A program made the position numbers and the translations under genes. Shown here one piece after another: positions 1-9,333 of a stretch of 64,000 bases of DNA. The stretch is from positions 1-64,000 of the forward strand of contig JAHDPO010000051.1 in NCBI GenBank assembly GCA_018434325.1. Reading direction: 5' to 3'. Source of the stretch: Clostridia bacterium. Its GTDB lineage: Bacteria; Bacillota; Peptococcia; DRI-13; UBA5745. The notes below the pieces were generated by a model that saw only the letters and a list, made by a program, of their open reading frames with translations, made no database searches and had not been told where the DNA came from. Position 1 is the stretch's first letter. Each line of letters opens with the position of its first letter.

Positions 1-382
1 GGCGCAAGCGGGCGACAACATCGGCGTGCTGCTGAGAGGCGTGGATAAGAAAGAGATCGAGCGCGGCCAGGTATTGGCAAAGCCCGGATCCATCAAACCC
101 CACACGAAGTTTGACTCTGAGGTATACGTATTGACGAAGGAAGAAGGCGGTCGTCATACGCCGTTCTTCACGGGCTATCGTCCTCAGTTCTACTTCCGTA
201 CAACGGACGTGACGGGTGTGGCCACTTTGCCGGAAGGTGTAGAGATGTGTATGCCTGGCGACAACATCAAGATGGTCATCGAGCTGATCACGCCTATCGC
301 CATTGAGCAGGGACTGCGCTTCGCTATTCGTGAAGGCGGCAGGACCGTAGGCTCCGGCGTTGTAGCCGGCGTTACCGAGTAA
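1..382 (+). CDS. tuf: Elongation factor Tu, C-terminal part (5' end cut by window)
   Basis: EF-Tu is the GTPase that delivers aminoacyl-tRNA to the ribosome. Only about the last 126 residues are present. The reading frame is open from base 2 and begins [20 protein letters not shown], typical of EF-Tu domain 2, followed by [17 protein letters not shown] and the domain 3 signature [18 protein letters not shown]. The GTPase domain lies upstream of the window. The GTG at 26 is an internal valine codon, not a start. A hairpin terminator follows. In Bacillota tuf often lies just before the S10 operon; here about 12 kb of metabolic genes separate them. Confidence 0.97.
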   Translation, partial: AQAGDNIGVLLRGVDKKEIERGQVLAKPGSIKPHTKFDSEVYVLTKEEGGRHTPFFTGYRPQFYFRTTDVTGVATLPEGVEMCMPGDNIKMVIELITPIAIEQGLRFAIREGGRTVGSGVVAGVTE

Positions 383-424
383 GACTGAAGCAAAGATGCT
401 TAAATTGATTTAAGCATAAATAAG

Positions 425-478
425 AGAGGGTGTCCGCGATGGATCTGAAAAGGTGCAGGAGGGCACCCTCCTTTTGTC
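425..478 (+). terminator. Intrinsic terminator after tuf
   Basis: GAGGGTG pairs with CACCCTC across a loop of about 30 bases and is followed by CTTTTGTC. It sits 45 bp past the tuf stop codon and closes that transcript. Confidence 0.75.
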
Positions 479-524
479 ATTATTTGTCGTATACTTGTAT
501 ACATCAGGACAATTTAGGAAAAGG

Positions 525-554
525 TTGACTTTGCTTGATCCGATCATTTAGAAT
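525..554 (+). promoter_or_regulatory. Promoter of the TAXI TRAP operon
   Basis: TTGACT (525-530), an 18-bp spacer, then TAGAAT (549-554). It lies 42 bp upstream of the lipoprotein gene and downstream of the tuf terminator. Confidence 0.6.
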
Positions 555-596
555 GTTAAGACAGGTTAGATCAAATTGAGTGGGGAGGGTTTAATT

Positions 597-1631
597 ATGA
601 TTAAGAAGGTTCATTTTATTACTTTGGTTGTACTGGTTTTATTTTCTGTATCGCTTTTAGCCGGCTGCGGCGGCGGCGGCACCGGCGGCAGCACCGGCAG
701 CACGCAGGCTACCGGCGCCCCTGCCGGCACTGAAGCGGCGGCCGACAAGATCAGCGGCGACTTCATTATGGCTACCGGCGGCACTTCCGGCACCTACTAT
801 CCTCTGGGCGGCGCTATGTGCCAGATTCTGAAAACCGCTACCGGCGCCAATATCAATGCTAATGCCACCGGCGCTTCCGTGGAAAATGTTCGTCTGCTGG
901 AAAAAGGCGAGGCTGATCTGGCCATCGTTCAGACGGATATCATGAGTTATGCCGTATCCGGTATCAACAATTTTGAAAAAGAGGTCAAAGGCGTCAAGGC
1001 TATCGGCTCCTTGTATCCCGAAGTGGTTCATGTGGTAGTGGGCGCCGACAGCGGCATCAACAGCATCGAGGATTTGAAAGGCAAGAAGGTTTCCGTAGGT
1101 GCAGCCGGTTCCGGCACGGAAATCAACGCCCAGCAGTTTTTTGAAGCTTACAACATGACCTACAAGGACATCGATCCTCGTTATCTTTCCTTTGCCGAGT
1201 CCGCCACGGCTTTCCAGGACGGCACCATCGACGCTTTCTTCTGCGTGGCCGGTACTCCCAATGCAGCTATCGTGGAGCTGAAGGTCAGCCGTGATATCAA
1301 GCTGATCAGCCTGGATAAAGCCCATCAGGATGCTCTGATCGCCAAGTATCCCTTCTTCGCCGCCCATACCGTCAGCAAGGATGTTTACGGTATGGCTGAG
1401 GACGGCCAGACCCTGGCCATCAAGGCTCTGCTGATTGTCCGTGAGGAAATGTCGGAACAGGATGTTTACTTGCTGACCAAAGGTCTTTATGACAACCTGA
1501 CCGCCCTGGGCGAGGCTCATGCCAAAGGCAAGGAAATTTCCATGGAAAAAGCTATGGAAGGCGTGGTGCCCGGCAATCTTCATCCCGGCGCCGCCAAGTA
1601 CTTCCAGGAAAAAGGCATTGCTACACCCTAA
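597..1631 (+). CDS. TAXI-family TRAP transporter solute-binding lipoprotein
   Basis: This is the extracytoplasmic receptor of a TAXI-type TRAP transporter; the family handles organic acids such as glutamate or 2-oxoglutarate, and the substrate here is unknown. The 344-aa protein has a lipoprotein signal (hydrophobic stretch, then LLAGC) and a Gly/Ser/Thr linker. The mature domain starts at about residue 55 with FIMATGGTSGTYYPLGGAMC, the family hallmark. The ATG at 597 is chosen because GGGGAGGG precedes it by 7 bp; an in-frame TTG at 576 has no ribosome-binding site. It is followed without a gap by the DUF1850 gene and then the permease, the usual TAXI operon order. Confidence 0.92.
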   Translation: MIKKVHFITLVVLVLFSVSLLAGCGGGGTGGSTGSTQATGAPAGTEAAADKISGDFIMATGGTSGTYYPLGGAMCQILKTATGANINANATGASVENVRLLEKGEADLAIVQTDIMSYAVSGINNFEKEVKGVKAIGSLYPEVVHVVVGADSGINSIEDLKGKKVSVGAAGSGTEINAQQFFEAYNMTYKDIDPRYLSFAESATAFQDGTIDAFFCVAGTPNAAIVELKVSRDIKLISLDKAHQDALIAKYPFFAAHTVSKDVYGMAEDGQTLAIKALLIVREEMSEQDVYLLTKGLYDNLTALGEAHAKGKEISMEKAMEGVVPGNLHPGAAKYFQEKGIATP

Positions 1632-2168
1632 ATGAAACTCAGCGATATAGTGTCTTTAATGAATAGAAAGGCAGACAAGCGAACAAGAGGGATTTTGCTC
1701 GCTTGTCTCCTTCTTATTATCCTCTTATGTTTGCTTTTGCCCATTTTACCGCCCAGCCTGCTGCTGGTGTCGGGGGAGCAAGTGCTTTTTGAGAGGGTAT
1801 TGGGAGAGTCCTATTGCGAGGTGGATTTTCGCCACTCCGTCAATAAAGGCCATATCCGGGAAATTTATCTCCTGGACGGTCAAAGGCGGCAGCTGACTCT
1901 TGAAACCGGCTACTACCAAAGCTATGGCGCCGGTATGATGGATACGCCGCCGCCGGAAGTGAGCTGGAGGCAGGAAGGCAATTATATGATTCTGACCTTT
2001 CCGCCTAATTGGCAGCAGCGTATCAACTATATCGGGGGAGCCGTGGCCGGCCACTGGTTTATTTATGAAGACTTCCGCCTGGAAATCGGCAGCTTGCGGC
2101 CGGGGAAGCCCTTCTCTTTGCTGATCCGGCGGCGCAGCCTCTGGAACAGATGGCGGCAAATACTGTAG
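1632..2168 (+). CDS. DUF1850 domain protein of the TAXI TRAP operon
   Basis: A 178-aa protein of unknown molecular function. It has one N-terminal membrane segment (about residues 20-47, leucine-rich), then a small domain with the DUF1850 pattern: FRHSVNKGHIREIY near residue 65 and GAGMMDTPP near 98. DUF1850 proteins are commonly encoded beside TAXI TRAP permeases, so an accessory role in transport is likely but unproven. Its ATG directly follows the TAA of the binding protein, so the two are probably translationally coupled. The permease follows 37 bp later. Confidence 0.8.
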   Translation: MKLSDIVSLMNRKADKRTRGILLACLLLIILLCLLLPILPPSLLLVSGEQVLFERVLGESYCEVDFRHSVNKGHIREIYLLDGQRRQLTLETGYYQSYGAGMMDTPPPEVSWRQEGNYMILTFPPNWQQRINYIGGAVAGHWFIYEDFRLEIGSLRPGKPFSLLIRRRSLWNRWRQIL

Positions 2169-2205
2169 AAACCAATGGTTTGGAACGCAGAAAAGGAGGT
2201 ACCCA

Positions 2206-4128
2206 TTGTTCGGGAAAAAGAAAGTAAATGAAGAAATAGAAATTGATTTAAGTACGCTGGAACGGGAAGCGGTTACCAGAAATTATGAAGGTATGGCGGC
2301 AAAAATCATTACGGTGATTTTAACCTGCTTTACCTTGTTTCAGGTCTACTCCTCCATTACCGGCACAGTGCCCCAGCAGCTGCTGCGCTGGGCTCATCTG
2401 GCTTTTGTAATACCGCTGGCTTTTTGGCTATATCCTGCCACAATCAAAGGAGACCGCAATAAGCTTCCGATCATCGACCTGGTTCTTGGCTGCGCCTTTG
2501 TGGCGGTAGCCTGCTACTGCTTTTATAATTATAATGCGTTGATTCAACGGGCCGGTATGTACAATACCCTGGATGTTATTGTGGGGGCTGTGGGTATTCT
2601 GCTGATTATGGAAGCCTGCCGCCGGGTGGTGGGCCTGCCCATCGTAATCATTGCCAGCATCTTTTTGCTGTACGCTTATTTCGGTCCTTATATGCCCGGT
2701 TTTTTGCGGCACCGGGGCTATTCGCTGACCAGAATCATCACCCATATGTTTTTTACCACCGAGGGTATTATCGGCACGCCTCTGGGGGTTTGCTCCACCT
2801 TTATCTTTTTATTTATCCTTTTCGGTTCTTTTCTGGAAAAGACCGGCATTGGTCAATTCTTTATTGATATTGCCAACTCTTTGGCCGGCTGGGCTGCCGG
2901 CGGTCCCGCCAAGGTGGCGGTGCTGACCAGCGCCTTGCAGGGTACGGTATCCGGTTCTTCCGTGTCCAATACGGTGGCTACCGGCTCTTTTACTATCCCT
3001 ATGATGAAATCTTTAGGCTATTCGCCAAACTTCGCCGGCGCCGTAGAAGCGGCAGCTTCCACCGGCGGCCAGATCATGCCGCCCGTAATGGGCGCGGCAG
3101 CCTTCCTGATTGCCGAAGCCGTAGGCATTCGCTATCTGGAAGTGGCTAAAGCGGCTGTGGTGCCGGCCTTGCTCTATTTCACCGGCATCTGGATCATGGT
3201 TCATCTGGAGGCCAAAAGGCTGGGGCTGCGGGGGCTGCCCAGGGAGCAGCTGCCTAAGGCAGGCAAGCTGATGGTCGAAAAAGGCCATTTGATTCTGCCC
3301 CTCGTCTCCATCGTCTTTTTCCTGACCCAAGGCTTCACCACCACCCGGGCCGCTTTGTGGGGTATTCTGACGGCAATTGTGGTGCCTTTTTTGCGGAAAA
3401 ACACCTGGGTTTCACCGAAGCAAATTGCCGGCGCTATTACTCAAGCTGCCAGAAGCATCCTTTCGGTGGCTTGCGCCTGCGGCGTAGCCGGTATTATTGT
3501 CGGCGTGGTCACCCTCACCGGCCTGGGGCTGAAGATCGGTGAAGGCTTAGTCAGTCTCACCGGCGGCCTGCTGCTGCCCACCTTATTTTTTGCAATGATC
3601 ACTTCCATTGTTTTGGGAATGGGCGTGCCCACCACCGCCAACTATCTGATCACTTCCACCATTGCCGCCCCTATTTTGATTAAGCTGGGAGTGCCGGTGC
3701 TGGCGGCTCATATGTTCTGCTTTTATTTCGGTATTGTGGCGGATATTACGCCGCCGGTGGCTTTGGCCGCTTACGCCGGCTCCGCTATCGCCAAGGGTGA
3801 TCCCTTTATGACAGGAGTCAATGCCACGAAGCTGGCTATCGCTGCATTCTTGGTACCATACATCTTTGTGCTGAGCCCGCAGCTGATCCTTATCGACGCC
3901 AGCCCCCTGATGGTGGTACAGGTAATTTTTACATCTCTAATCGGTATGGTGGGCATCGGCGCCGGTATTACGGGCTATATGATGACGGTTTTGCGCTGGT
4001 ATGAGCGGATTCCCATGATCGCCGCCGGTCTTTTGCTGATCCATCCCGGACTGCTTACCGACGTGATCGGCTGCGGTGTGATCATTATCGTTTTAGCTAT
4101 GCAATATTCCAAGAAAAAGAAACAGTAA
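2206..4128 (+). CDS. TRAP transporter fused permease (4TM + 12TM, TAXI type)
   Basis: The 640-aa permease fuses the small (DctQ-like) and large (DctM-like) TRAP membrane subunits, as is usual for TAXI systems. Many hydrophobic helices span the whole length. The conserved DctM signature GTVSGSSVSNTVATGSFTIP lies near residue 250, with STGGQIMPPVMGAAAF soon after and GMGVPTTANY near 475. It moves substrate delivered by the upstream lipoprotein, driven by a sodium or proton gradient. The start is TTG at 2206, 5 bp after a strong AAAGGAGGT. The methyltransferase gene begins 12 bp after its stop. Confidence 0.93.
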   Translation: MFGKKKVNEEIEIDLSTLEREAVTRNYEGMAAKIITVILTCFTLFQVYSSITGTVPQQLLRWAHLAFVIPLAFWLYPATIKGDRNKLPIIDLVLGCAFVAVACYCFYNYNALIQRAGMYNTLDVIVGAVGILLIMEACRRVVGLPIVIIASIFLLYAYFGPYMPGFLRHRGYSLTRIITHMFFTTEGIIGTPLGVCSTFIFLFILFGSFLEKTGIGQFFIDIANSLAGWAAGGPAKVAVLTSALQGTVSGSSVSNTVATGSFTIPMMKSLGYSPNFAGAVEAAASTGGQIMPPVMGAAAFLIAEAVGIRYLEVAKAAVVPALLYFTGIWIMVHLEAKRLGLRGLPREQLPKAGKLMVEKGHLILPLVSIVFFLTQGFTTTRAALWGILTAIVVPFLRKNTWVSPKQIAGAITQAARSILSVACACGVAGIIVGVVTLTGLGLKIGEGLVSLTGGLLLPTLFFAMITSIVLGMGVPTTANYLITSTIAAPILIKLGVPVLAAHMFCFYFGIVADITPPVALAAYAGSAIAKGDPFMTGVNATKLAIAAFLVPYIFVLSPQLILIDASPLMVVQVIFTSLIGMVGIGAGITGYMMTVLRWYERIPMIAAGLLLIHPGLLTDVIGCGVIIIVLAMQYSKKKKQ

Positions 4129-4140
4129 GGAGGAACTCCT

Positions 4141-4851
4141 ATGATGGAGAAGCTGGGCCAGGAATTGCAAAAAATCAAGGTGGGAAGAGTGGTGGACATC
4201 GCTACCCGCCGGGGAGATTTTGCGGCTAATCTGGCTAAGGGCCTGGGAGGATTTGAGGAGATCATCGCCATCGACGTCGATGAAAAAGCTTTGGCTAAGG
4301 GCCGGGAAGCCCTGGCGGCGGATAGTCGCATCAAATTTGAATGCCGGGACGCCTACCATACAGGCTATGCGGAGGGCTCATTCGACCTGGTAGCCGTCGG
4401 CAACTCCCTCCATCATTTTGAGGATGTTCCGGCTTTATTTCAGGAGATGAAAAGGCTGCTGGTCCCCGGCGGAACGCTGCTGATCAGCGAAATGACTGCC
4501 GACGGTCAGGAGGGCGCCAGCCTCACCCATGCCTTGATCCATCGCTGGGAAAGCGATGTGGACAGAGCCCAGGGAATTTACCACCATCACACTTACAGCA
4601 GCCGGGAGATCCTGGATATGGCAGAGGCTGCCGGCTTTAAAGTAACCAAGTCTTTTCTGGATTGGGACAAGGAGCCGAAGCTGGTGAAGGGCATAGAAAA
4701 ACGGCTGGAGGAGCTGGAGGAGAAATTGGCGGAGCTTAAAGAGCTGCCCGATTATCAGGAGCTGGCTGAAGGCGTTGCCCGGATCAAGGCCAATCAGGCG
4801 GAGCACGGAGCTGCATTCGCTGCCGCTTTAGTGGTTTTTGCCGAGAAATAG
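4141..4851 (+). CDS. Class I SAM-dependent methyltransferase
   Basis: A 236-aa protein with a Rossmann-type methyltransferase fold: motif I VVDIATRRGDFAANLAKGL (residues about 18-36), acidic motif II AIDVDEKAL, and motif IV DLVAVGNSLHHFEDV. The second half holds a charged, probably coiled-coil helix (LEELEEKLAELKELPDYQEL). The substrate is unknown; similarity in pattern is to UbiE/MenG-like methyltransferases. A TAAGGAGG site lies 5 bp before the start, and the gene is 12 bp behind the TRAP permease, so it is probably in that operon. A functional link to transport is not evident. Confidence 0.8.
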   Translation: MMEKLGQELQKIKVGRVVDIATRRGDFAANLAKGLGGFEEIIAIDVDEKALAKGREALAADSRIKFECRDAYHTGYAEGSFDLVAVGNSLHHFEDVPALFQEMKRLLVPGGTLLISEMTADGQEGASLTHALIHRWESDVDRAQGIYHHHTYSSREILDMAEAAGFKVTKSFLDWDKEPKLVKGIEKRLEELEEKLAELKELPDYQELAEGVARIKANQAEHGAAFAAALVVFAEK

Positions 4852-4918
4852 CGAAGCGTTATCAAGAGGCCTGCTGATTACGAAACAACAGACAAAAAAA
4901 TAGGAAGGGGCCAGCATA

Positions 4919-6607
4919 ATGACAATGAAAAGTGATATCGAAATTGCCCAAAGTACTGAGATGTCGCCCATTGAGCAAGTGGCGGCGGAGCTGGGACTTG
5001 ACCGCGAAGCTATTGAGTTGTACGGCAATTATAAAGCCAAAATCAACTACAATAAGCTTGCCGCCTCAAAGAAAGAAGCGGGGAAGCTGATTTTAGTAAC
5101 GGCGATCAATCCCACGCCGGCCGGTGAAGGCAAAACCACCACCACCGTAGGCTTAGGCGACGCTCTCCATTATTTGGGCAAGAAGACCATAATTGCCTTG
5201 CGGGAACCTTCCTTAGGCCCGGTTTTTGGCGTCAAGGGCGGCGCTGCCGGCGGCGGCTTTGCCCAAGTGGTACCCATGGAGGAGATCAACCTGCATTTCA
5301 CGGGAGATTTCCATGCTATTGGCGCCGCCAATAATCTTTTGGCCGCTCTCCTCGATAACCATATATTTCAGGGCAATGCTCTGAATATTGACGGCCGCCG
5401 CATCACCTGGCGGCGCTGCCTGGATATGAACGACCGTCAGCTTCGCAACATTACCGACGGCCTGGGGGGCCGGGTCAACGGCGTACCCCGGGAGGATGGC
5501 TTCGATATTACCGTAGCTTCCGAAATTATGGCCATTCTTTGTCTGTCCAAGGATTTGGAGGACTTAAAGGGCAGACTGGCCAAAATCATCGTCGGCTACA
5601 CCCGGGATGAGGAGCCGGTGACAGCAGGCCAATTAAAGGCTCAGGGAGCTATGGCCGCTCTCCTGAAAGAGGCATTGAAGCCCAACCTGGTTCAGACCCT
5701 GGAGCATACTCCTGCCTTTATCCACGGCGGTCCCTTTGCCAACATTGCCCATGGCTGCAACAGCGTTATGGCTACGCAGCTGGCCCTTGATCTGGCTGAT
5801 TATGTGGTTACGGAAGCCGGCTTCGGCGCCGATCTGGGGGCGGAAAAGTTCCTGGATATCAAATGCCGCAAGAGCGGCCTTAAGCCCTCGGCGGTAGTGA
5901 TTGTGGCCACCTTGCGGGCCCTGAAAATGCATGGCGGCCTGCCGAAAACGGAGTTGGGCCAAAAAGACCTGGATGCTCTGGAAAAAGGTCTGCCCAATCT
6001 GCTGAAGCATATTGAAAACGTGACGCAGGTCTTTGGCCTGCCGGCGGTGGTGGCCATCAACCGCTTTGCCGCGGATCATGAAGAGGAATTAGCTTTGGTA
6101 GAGCGGCGCTGCCGGGAGCTGGGAGTGAACGTAGCCCTTTCCGAGGTTTGGGAAAAAGGCGGCGCCGGCGGAGCGGCTTTGGCCACAGAGGTGCTGAAGC
6201 TTATCGCCGCCAGAGAGGCAGAAGGCAATCCGGATATTCGCTTTGCCTATCCCGACAGCATGAGCCTCAAAGAAAAGGTGGAGACCATCGCCGCCAAAAT
6301 ATATGGAGCCGACGGCGTAGACTTTGCCCCCGCCGCCTTAAAGGAGCTGGACAAGCTGACGGCTTTAGGCTTTGGCAGCCTGCCGGTCTGTATGGCTAAG
6401 ACCCAATACTCCCTGTCCGATGACGGGGCCAAGCTGGGGCGGCCTGCCGGCTTCCGGATCACTGTCCGCAATGTCAGGGTATCTGCCGGCGCCGGCTTCG
6501 TGGTGGTGCTTACCGGCGATATTATGACCATGCCCGGTTTGCCGAAAGTGCCGGCGGCAGAAAGTATCGACGTGGACGTCAACGGCAAAATATCCGGCTT
6601 GTTTTAA
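4919..6607 (+). CDS. fhs: Formate--tetrahydrofolate ligase
   Basis: Fhs interconverts formate, THF and ATP with 10-formyl-THF, ADP and phosphate in the cytoplasm. The 562-aa length is normal. The P-loop [18 protein letters not shown] lies near residue 63, and the ligase signatures [27 protein letters not shown] (split 105-131) and [11 protein letters not shown] are intact. An AGGAAGGGG site precedes the start. The neighbours (formate channel, cyclohydrolase, dehydrogenase) indicate a complete formate/methylene-THF branch. With the glycine cleavage operon in the same window, the reaction could run toward formate with ATP gain, or toward formyl-THF for purines. Confidence 0.97.
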   Translation: MTMKSDIEIAQSTEMSPIEQVAAELGLDREAIELYGNYKAKINYNKLAASKKEAGKLILVTAINPTPAGEGKTTTTVGLGDALHYLGKKTIIALREPSLGPVFGVKGGAAGGGFAQVVPMEEINLHFTGDFHAIGAANNLLAALLDNHIFQGNALNIDGRRITWRRCLDMNDRQLRNITDGLGGRVNGVPREDGFDITVASEIMAILCLSKDLEDLKGRLAKIIVGYTRDEEPVTAGQLKAQGAMAALLKEALKPNLVQTLEHTPAFIHGGPFANIAHGCNSVMATQLALDLADYVVTEAGFGADLGAEKFLDIKCRKSGLKPSAVVIVATLRALKMHGGLPKTELGQKDLDALEKGLPNLLKHIENVTQVFGLPAVVAINRFAADHEEELALVERRCRELGVNVALSEVWEKGGAGGAALATEVLKLIAAREAEGNPDIRFAYPDSMSLKEKVETIAAKIYGADGVDFAPAALKELDKLTALGFGSLPVCMAKTQYSLSDDGAKLGRPAGFRITVRNVRVSAGAGFVVVLTGDIMTMPGLPKVPAAESIDVDVNGKISGLF

Positions 6608-6657
6608 CAGCTGGGCAGTAAAAAATTAAATTTAATATTGTGGAGGGTAGCATCGGA

Positions 6658-7494
6658 ATGGCAGAAAAACAATTCCTGACCCCGGCGGAAATTGCCGAAA
6701 CCCTGGCGGAAGCAGCTCAAGTTAAAGCGGCTTCAGGGACGGCTAAGCTGCTGGCCTTAGGGATTATTGCCGGAATCTTTATCGCTTTTGGTGCAAACGG
6801 CTCCACTATGGCGGCTCATAACCTGCTTTTGCAGCCGGGGCTTCAGGGCCTTGGCAGAATGGTGGCAGGATTAATGTTTGGTACCGGGTTAATCCTTGTA
6901 ACGGTAGCCGGCGGCGAATTATTTACCGGCAATAATCTGATGATCGTAAGTCTTTTGGAAAGACGAATCAATGGGCTGGCTATGGCCCGCAACTGGCTGC
7001 TGGTTTATGTGGGCAACTTTGCCGGCGCCCTGGCAGTGGCGGCACTGGTGGTCTTTTCCGGCATACTTAATACCAGCGCCGGTAATTTTGGCGGCATGGC
7101 TATACGTATCGCTGTCGCAAAAATCAACTTAGGCTTCTGGCAAGCTTTTGCTTTGGGAGTTCTTTGTAACCTCCTGGTCTGCGGAGCCGTTTGGATGGCT
7201 TGCGGGGCCAGGGATATTGCCGGTAAGGCTCTTGCCTGCTTTTTCCCTATCTGCCTTTTTGTGACTTCCGGTTTTGAGCATTCCATAGCCAATATGTTTT
7301 TTATTCCCGCCGGTATTTGGGCTTCGTCCAACAGCCTTTGGCTGGAAGCCGCCGGTATCGGCAGGGAGGCCTTGATGAGCCTGACCTGGGCCAATTTCCT
7401 GGCTAAGAATCTGCTGCCGGTTACTTTAGGCAACACCCTTAGCGGCTGCTTGCTGGGCGGCGTTTATTGGTTCAGCTTCCTGCGGTCGAAATAA
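6658..7494 (+). CDS. Formate/nitrite transporter (FNT) family channel
   Basis: A 278-aa integral membrane protein of the FNT family, which forms pentameric channels for formate and similar anions. About six helices are visible, with the FNT motifs GIIAGIFIAFGANGS (near 38), AGGELFTGNNLMI (near 84) and GFEHSIANMFFIPAG (near 205). The lone histidine in GFEHSIANM matches the central gating residue of the family. The ATG at 6658 follows GGAGGG by 10 bp; the TTG at 6640 overlaps that site and is rejected. Placed between fhs and fchA, export or import of formate is the most likely role. Confidence 0.9.
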   Translation: MAEKQFLTPAEIAETLAEAAQVKAASGTAKLLALGIIAGIFIAFGANGSTMAAHNLLLQPGLQGLGRMVAGLMFGTGLILVTVAGGELFTGNNLMIVSLLERRINGLAMARNWLLVYVGNFAGALAVAALVVFSGILNTSAGNFGGMAIRIAVAKINLGFWQAFALGVLCNLLVCGAVWMACGARDIAGKALACFFPICLFVTSGFEHSIANMFFIPAGIWASSNSLWLEAAGIGREALMSLTWANFLAKNLLPVTLGNTLSGCLLGGVYWFSFLRSK

Positions 7495-7593
7495 AGCAGC
7501 ATTTAAGGGAAAAGTGCCGGGGGTTAAGGAAAAAGCAAGCTATGACCTTAGCAACGCGGGGACCCTGAAAAATTTGCTCAAGTTTCAGCCTTT

Positions 7594-7745
7594 TGCGCAA
7601 AATTGCAAGTTTAAAGTGTCCTTGACATGGGGTACACATCGACTAACGCCACTTATCGGCCGTTTTTGGTTGTATTTAGTGTTGGATTCAGTATCAACCC
7701 GCTATTTTGAAGGAGCGGCACACTTTAAACCTGCAATTTTGCGCA
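7594..7745. repeat. MITE-like element, copy 1
   Basis: A 152-bp element bounded by 26-bp terminal inverted repeats at 7594-7619 and 7720-7745. The left repeat begins TGCGCAAAATTGCAAG, and the two ends differ at one position. Flanks show a possible TTT duplication. The interior shares GTATTTAGTG and CGCTATTTTG with the copies at 27745 and 35399. It occupies most of the 367-bp gap between the formate channel and fchA and codes for nothing convincing. Confidence 0.85.
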
Positions 7746-7861
7746 TTTGAAGGCGCCTTCATGCAAGAGCGGCGGAGCTAAGCAAAAAGGCAGATAGAAT
7801 GAAGCGGGGTCTAAATGACGGCGACAGTCTAAATGGCCGAAATAAACGGGGGTGGGACAAC

Positions 7862-8485
7862 ATGCTGGAAAAGAGCTGTCTGGAATTTATTGACGTACTG
7901 GCTTCGGCAGAACCGGTGCCCGGCGGCGGCGGCGCTGCCGCTTATGCGGGGGCCTTGGGTGTAGCTTTAGGCAGCATGGTAGCTAACCTGACTGTGGGCA
8001 AAAAAAAGTATGCGGCAGTTCAGGAGGATATAGCTGTTATCCTGGATAAAGCCGCCGGCCTGCAAAAAAGGCTGGCAGACCTGGTGCAGCGGGATGCCGA
8101 GGTTTTTGAGCCCTTATCCAAGGCTTACGGCTTGCCGAAAGAAACGACGGAGCAGCTGCAGCTGCGGAATCAGGTGATGGAAGAAGCCCTTCTGGCCGCC
8201 AGCCTGGTGCCCTTGGAGATCATGGAGCAGGCCTACGAAGGATTGCTGCTTCACGCCGAGTTGGCGGAAAAAGGCAGCCGTCTGGCCGTCAGCGATGTGG
8301 GAGTAGGCGTGCAAATGCTGAGGGCGGCTATTCTGGGGGCGGCCATGAATATTTTTATCAATGTGAAGTTTATGGAAGACCGCCGGCAGGCCGAAGAAAT
8401 CCGGGAAAAAGCCGAGAAGCTGATTACCAGAGGAGCTGCCTTAGCCGATGAGATTTACCGCAAGGTGGAGGAGGCTATCCGATGA
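7862..8485 (+). CDS. fchA: Methenyl-THF cyclohydrolase / formimino-THF cyclodeaminase family
   Basis: A 207-aa, mostly helical cytoplasmic enzyme of the FTCD_C/FchA family. The characteristic start LEFIDVLASAEPVPGGGGAAA (residues 6-26) and GSMVANLTVGKKKY are present. In clostridia the stand-alone protein hydrolyses methenyl-THF to 10-formyl-THF. The ATG at 7862 has a GGGGGTGGG site; the in-frame ATG at 7799 would add 21 unrelated residues. The stop overlaps the folD start by 4 bp (ATGA), indicating coupled translation. It supplies the activity that FolD here seems to have lost. Confidence 0.93.
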   Translation: MLEKSCLEFIDVLASAEPVPGGGGAAAYAGALGVALGSMVANLTVGKKKYAAVQEDIAVILDKAAGLQKRLADLVQRDAEVFEPLSKAYGLPKETTEQLQLRNQVMEEALLAASLVPLEIMEQAYEGLLLHAELAEKGSRLAVSDVGVGVQMLRAAILGAAMNIFINVKFMEDRRQAEEIREKAEKLITRGAALADEIYRKVEEAIR

Positions 8486-9333
8486 GCGTCATACTAAAGG
8501 GAGCCGATGTGGTAAAGGAAATGAATGAAGCCATGATGGCAGAGCTGGCGTTACGTACCGCCGACGGCCTGGCTGTCCCCAAACTGGCTATCGTCAGGGT
8601 TGGCGAGCGGCCCGATGATCTGGCTTATGAGCGGGGGGCTGTCAAACGCTTTGCCAATATTGGCCTGCGCACAGAGCTCTATGCTTTTGCTGCCGAGATC
8701 AGCCAGGAGGATTTCCTGGCCGCTTTCCGGCAAATCAATGCTGATCCCGATGTTCACGGCATATTGGTGTTTCGGCCGCTGGCGCCACAGATCGATGACC
8801 GGCTGGTTATTGAAGCCATCGATCCTGCTAAAGACGTTGACGGCATCAGCCCCGTCAATATGGCTAAAATATTTGCCGGCGACGACAGCGGTTTTGCTCC
8901 TTGCACAGCGGCGGCAGTCGTGGCCATCCTCGATCATGCAGGCATCTCATTAAAAGGCAAGCGGGTGGCAGTAGTGGGCCGTAGTTTGGTTGTGGGCAAG
9001 CCCTTGTCCATGCTGCTTTTGGCCAGGGACGCCACCGTGACGCTTTGTCACAGCAAGACCCTGGATCTGCCCGCCGTCTGCCGGGAAGCCGATATTCTGG
9101 TAGCCTGCGTAGGCAAAGCAAAAATGCTGGGAGTCGAATACGTCCGGCCGGGAGCTGTCGTTATCGATGTGGGCATCAATGTTGACGAAGAGGGCAATCT
9201 TTGGGGCGATGTGGATTTTACCGCAGTAGAGGGTATAGCCGGCGCTGTTACGCCGGTGCCCGGCGGCGTCGGCACGGTGACGACTTCGATTTTAGCCAGG
9301 CAGCTGATGAAGGCGGCGGCAAAAGGCCGTTAG
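8482..9333 (+). CDS. folD: FolD-type methylene-THF dehydrogenase, probably lacking cyclohydrolase activity
   Basis: FolD normally oxidises methylene-THF to methenyl-THF and then hydrolyses it. The 283-aa protein has both domains: PAKDVDGISPVN (115-126), the nucleotide-binding VVGRSLVVGKPLSMLLL (about 162-178) and the C-terminal TPVPGGVGTVTTSIL. The Y-x-x-x-K-x-K active site reads Y49-E-R-G-A53-V-K55: the first lysine (E. coli Lys54, human Lys56) is alanine. The usual LVQLPLP is LVFRPLA, so the active-site glutamine is phenylalanine. D120 is kept. In characterised enzymes the lysine and glutamine are needed for cyclohydrolase but not dehydrogenase activity. The overlapping fchA gene would compensate. 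Confidence 0.93.
   Translation: MSVILKGADVVKEMNEAMMAELALRTADGLAVPKLAIVRVGERPDDLAYERGAVKRFANIGLRTELYAFAAEISQEDFLAAFRQINADPDVHGILVFRPLAPQIDDRLVIEAIDPAKDVDGISPVNMAKIFAGDDSGFAPCTAAAVVAILDHAGISLKGKRVAVVGRSLVVGKPLSMLLLARDATVTLCHSKTLDLPAVCREADILVACVGKAKMLGVEYVRPGAVVIDVGINVDEEGNLWGDVDFTAVEGIAGAVTPVPGGVGTVTTSILARQLMKAAAKGR

Noticed and set aside
657-1583. 308-codon minus-strand open frame
   Set aside because: It is a shadow of the TAXI lipoprotein gene, caused by GC-rich codon bias.
7514-7750. 78-codon plus-strand open frame
   Set aside because: It consists largely of MITE copy 1, has no ribosome-binding site and no recognisable domain.
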